Below the pieces are notes generated by a model. The model did not search any database, had not been told where the DNA came from, and saw only the letters and a program-made list of their open reading frames with translations. A stretch of 8,333 bases of DNA. Source: Prosthecobacter debontii. Its GTDB lineage: Bacteria; Verrucomicrobiota; Verrucomicrobiia; Verrucomicrobiales; Akkermansiaceae. A program made the translations under genes and the position numbers. Below are positions 6,555 through 8,333 of this stretch, piece after piece (positions within the stretch are counted from its first letter, which is position 1; each line of letters starts with the position of its first letter). Where the stretch lies: contig CAMCYT010000109.1 in the NCBI GenBank assembly GCA_945885485.1, positions 1-8,333 of the forward strand, written 5' to 3'.

Positions 6555-7910
6555 ATGCTGAACGCTCCTCGCTGGTTACTACCTATCATCTTTACCCTGC
6601 TTGGCTTGTTGGCTGCTGCCATTCTATTTCCCATGGAGAAAAAATTGGTCGCCGAATATCTGAATGGCTTTCCAGACTCTCACCTGCTCACCACCCAACT
6701 CAGACCATACATTCTGTTAGCGCTATGCTTCATGCCAGCCATCGCCAGTTGGACTTATATTCTTGGAAACACTTTTGATCGATATCTTTCAAAACAATTC
6801 CTGGGAATTTTCGCCATCTGCCTAACCAGCTTGCTCTCCCTCTGGATACTACTCGATCTAGAAAACAACCTCAGCGACTTTTCGGGCGCAAAAAATATAT
6901 TCACCAGCGTTGTGAATTTTTACATTTTGCGCTCACCCGCCATCCTTATCATTGTTTTACCCTACTCCCTCCTGCTCGCAAATATCTACTGCCTCGGCAA
7001 ATTATCTAAAAGCAACGAAATCATCGCTATGGTCCAAAGCGGAACGAGCATCCTCCGCTTATCTCTTCCTCTCATTTTCGCTGGTGCCTGGTGCAGTATT
7101 TTACTCCTCGGACTCAACTACCAATGGGCTCCACATGCCGAAGGAAACCGCGATGATATTATTTCAATCGCCCAAGACCGACCCATCATCGAAGCGAAAA
7201 ACGTACTTTTCCGCGCTCCTAACTCAGACCGACTTTGGATGGTCGGAACCTTTCCGGAAAACTTCCTTAAAGGCGAACCTCTCAAAAATATTGAAATCAC
7301 CACGATCAATCCCGACCGATCCATCAATACTCGAATCGAAAGTAAATTAGCTAAATACGACAAATTCAAACGTACCTGGACATTACACAATCCTCTCATT
7401 AGCTACTTCAAATCTGGAGAAGCACCTATTTACGAACAACTCGAAGAACCATTGATCAAAGATACGTGGAAAGAAACTCCCTCTCAAATTATCAAACCCG
7501 GTCTCAGCGTCGAATACCTTGGCATCCCTGAACTCAAATCATGGCTCATCTCACCCCTCGCTAAACAAATGACCTCCAACCTTCCCTCTTATCTTACTCA
7601 TTGGCACTATCGTTGGGCTCTACCCATTACTTGCCTTGTCACCGTCTTGCTCGCCGTTCCACTGTCCATCCACTTTTCACGCCGTGGAGGCGGCAGCGGA
7701 ATCTTTCTCGCCGTCGTCCTCTCCGTAATGATGCTTTTCATCTCAACCATTACCCTAACTCTTGGTGAATCCGGATCCCTCTCTCCTGCAGTTGCGGCTT
7801 GGTTTCCTAACGCTCTCTTCGCCAGTCTCGGTCTCTACCTGTATCATAGACGCATCACTGGAAGGCCCATCTATCAGTCACTTAAAAATTTAATCAACTT
7901 CAACAACTAA
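6555..7910 (+). CDS. LptF/LptG-family (YjgP/YjgQ) permease with extra N-terminal membrane segments
   Basis: LptF and LptG are the membrane subunits of the LptB2FG ABC transporter, which extracts lipopolysaccharide from the inner membrane and feeds it to the periplasmic bridge. The family core is clear: FDRYLSKQFLGIF at 74-86, three hydrophobic segments (about 82-102, 122-148, 168-188) including the LSKSNEIIAMVQSGTS coupling region at 150-165, a periplasmic beta-rich domain (about 190-345, beginning after NYQWAPHAEGNRDD), and three closing segments (about 353-374, 380-403, 409-430) with the PLSIHFSRRGGGSG loop. Ahead of this lie two additional predicted segments (about 8-26 and 51-70), giving eight in total against six in the usual protein. 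I start at the ATG 6555-6557. An in-frame TTG at 6465 would overlap the TPR gene and add 30 residues of low-complexity character. There is no Shine-Dalgarno box. I cannot tell LptF from LptG by eye, so no symbol is given. Confidence 0.88.
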   Translation: MLNAPRWLLPIIFTLLGLLAAAILFPMEKKLVAEYLNGFPDSHLLTTQLRPYILLALCFMPAIASWTYILGNTFDRYLSKQFLGIFAICLTSLLSLWILLDLENNLSDFSGAKNIFTSVVNFYILRSPAILIIVLPYSLLLANIYCLGKLSKSNEIIAMVQSGTSILRLSLPLIFAGAWCSILLLGLNYQWAPHAEGNRDDIISIAQDRPIIEAKNVLFRAPNSDRLWMVGTFPENFLKGEPLKNIEITTINPDRSINTRIESKLAKYDKFKRTWTLHNPLISYFKSGEAPIYEQLEEPLIKDTWKETPSQIIKPGLSVEYLGIPELKSWLISPLAKQMTSNLPSYLTHWHYRWALPITCLVTVLLAVPLSIHFSRRGGGSGIFLAVVLSVMMLFISTITLTLGESGSLSPAVAAWFPNALFASLGLYLYHRRITGRPIYQSLKNLINFNN

Positions 7911-7922
7911 TCCCATAACCCC

Positions 7923-8333
7923 ATGGCACTCCAAGAATCATGGCATGTTCGCAACCGCAGCCGCGAATGCAACATCACCCAAACTCCTTTCACAGAAGAC
8001 CAACCCATCGTCACCGCTCTCTTCCCAGATCCAGAATCATCAGGATATGTTAGAAAAGATTTTTGCGAATCCGCATGGGAGGGACGCTCACCCGAAGACG
8101 AAGCTCCCTTCTCTTCATGGCGCACCAAATTCCAAATGGTCATTAATAACGAAAATCAACCCGTCGTCACAAAACAAAGCGCGGAAGAACTCCTCAAAAA
8201 ACTCGTCGAGGACGATCTAGAACACACCGAAAACACCCGCTACATTCTAGCCGTCATGTTGGAACGTCAAAAACTCCTGCGCGAAACCGATACCCAACCG
8301 ACCTCCAACGGTATCCTCCGCATTTACGAGCAT
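7923..8333 (+). CDS. Conserved-looking protein of unknown function (cut by the window end)
   Basis: The frame opens at the ATG 7923-7925, 12 bases after the permease stop, and stays open for 137 codons to the window edge. The N-terminal part (MALQESWHVRNRSRECNITQTPF) has Cys16 followed by a T-x2-PF element; a second cysteine, Cys48, falls in YVRKDFCESAW. An aspartate/proline-rich turn (LFPDPESSGY) lies between. A charged helical tail follows, including EELLKKLVEDDLEHTENTRY and LAVMLERQKLLRETD, and ends in ILRIYEH. There is no signal peptide or membrane segment, so the protein is probably cytoplasmic. I recall similar proteins, especially the HTENTRYILAVMLERQK stretch, from verrucomicrobial and planctomycete genomes without an assigned function; that is memory, not a search. 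The two cysteines might form half of a metal site completed beyond the window or by a partner. No Shine-Dalgarno sequence is seen before the ATG. Confidence 0.85.
   Translation, partial: MALQESWHVRNRSRECNITQTPFTEDQPIVTALFPDPESSGYVRKDFCESAWEGRSPEDEAPFSSWRTKFQMVINNENQPVVTKQSAEELLKKLVEDDLEHTENTRYILAVMLERQKLLRETDTQPTSNGILRIYEH

Noticed and set aside
7945..8220. A 91-codon plus-strand frame starting at 7945
   Set aside because: It is out of frame with the frame starting at 7923, which begins 12 bases after the permease stop, stays open to the window end and has the more protein-like sequence.

Overview
The window reads as chromosomal DNA of a diderm bacterium, most likely a member of the Verrucomicrobiota or a close PVC relative. 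Three things suggest this: a plant/yeast-type HisA, an LptF/LptG-family permease (implying an outer membrane with lipopolysaccharide), and a C-terminally partial protein of a type I associate, from memory only, with verrucomicrobial and planctomycete genomes. No tRNA, rRNA, CRISPR array, insertion sequence or phage gene was seen. This is a housekeeping neighbourhood rather than a genomic island.

Left half (1-3762), all on the minus strand, read from right to left: a 59-residue lipoprotein with no assigned function (3762-3583), which overlaps hisA by four bases; eukaryote-type hisA (3586-2819); transketolase tkt (2716-740); and the first 179 residues of NAD kinase nadK (539 to the window edge). 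The order is consistent with one transcription unit that has a possible internal promoter before tkt. A strong 13-bp hairpin plus short direct and inverted repeats lie between tkt and nadK. The functions are loosely connected: transketolase sits in the pentose phosphate pathway, which supplies ribose-5-phosphate for PRPP and so for histidine; the oxidative branch of that pathway makes NADPH from the NADP that NAD kinase produces.

Divergent intergenic region (3763-3903): about 140 bases holding a near-palindromic ATTATAAT box that supplies a consensus -10 hexamer on both strands. It probably drives the lipoprotein-hisA-tkt unit leftward and the envelope genes rightward.

Right half (3904-8333), all on the plus strand: an 857-residue exported protein made largely of TPR-like helical repeats, then a 451-residue LptF/LptG-family inner-membrane protein with two extra N-terminal membrane segments, then a gene cut by the window end encoding a conserved-looking soluble protein of unknown function. 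Gaps are 77 and 12 bases, so these three are probably co-transcribed, and the unit looks devoted to the cell envelope.

The main items worth a second look are the small lipoprotein translationally coupled to hisA, the eukaryote-type HisA, the enlarged LptF/G protein beside a large periplasmic TPR protein, and the repeat/hairpin cluster behind tkt. I did not find a convincing new multi-gene defence or mobile system here.
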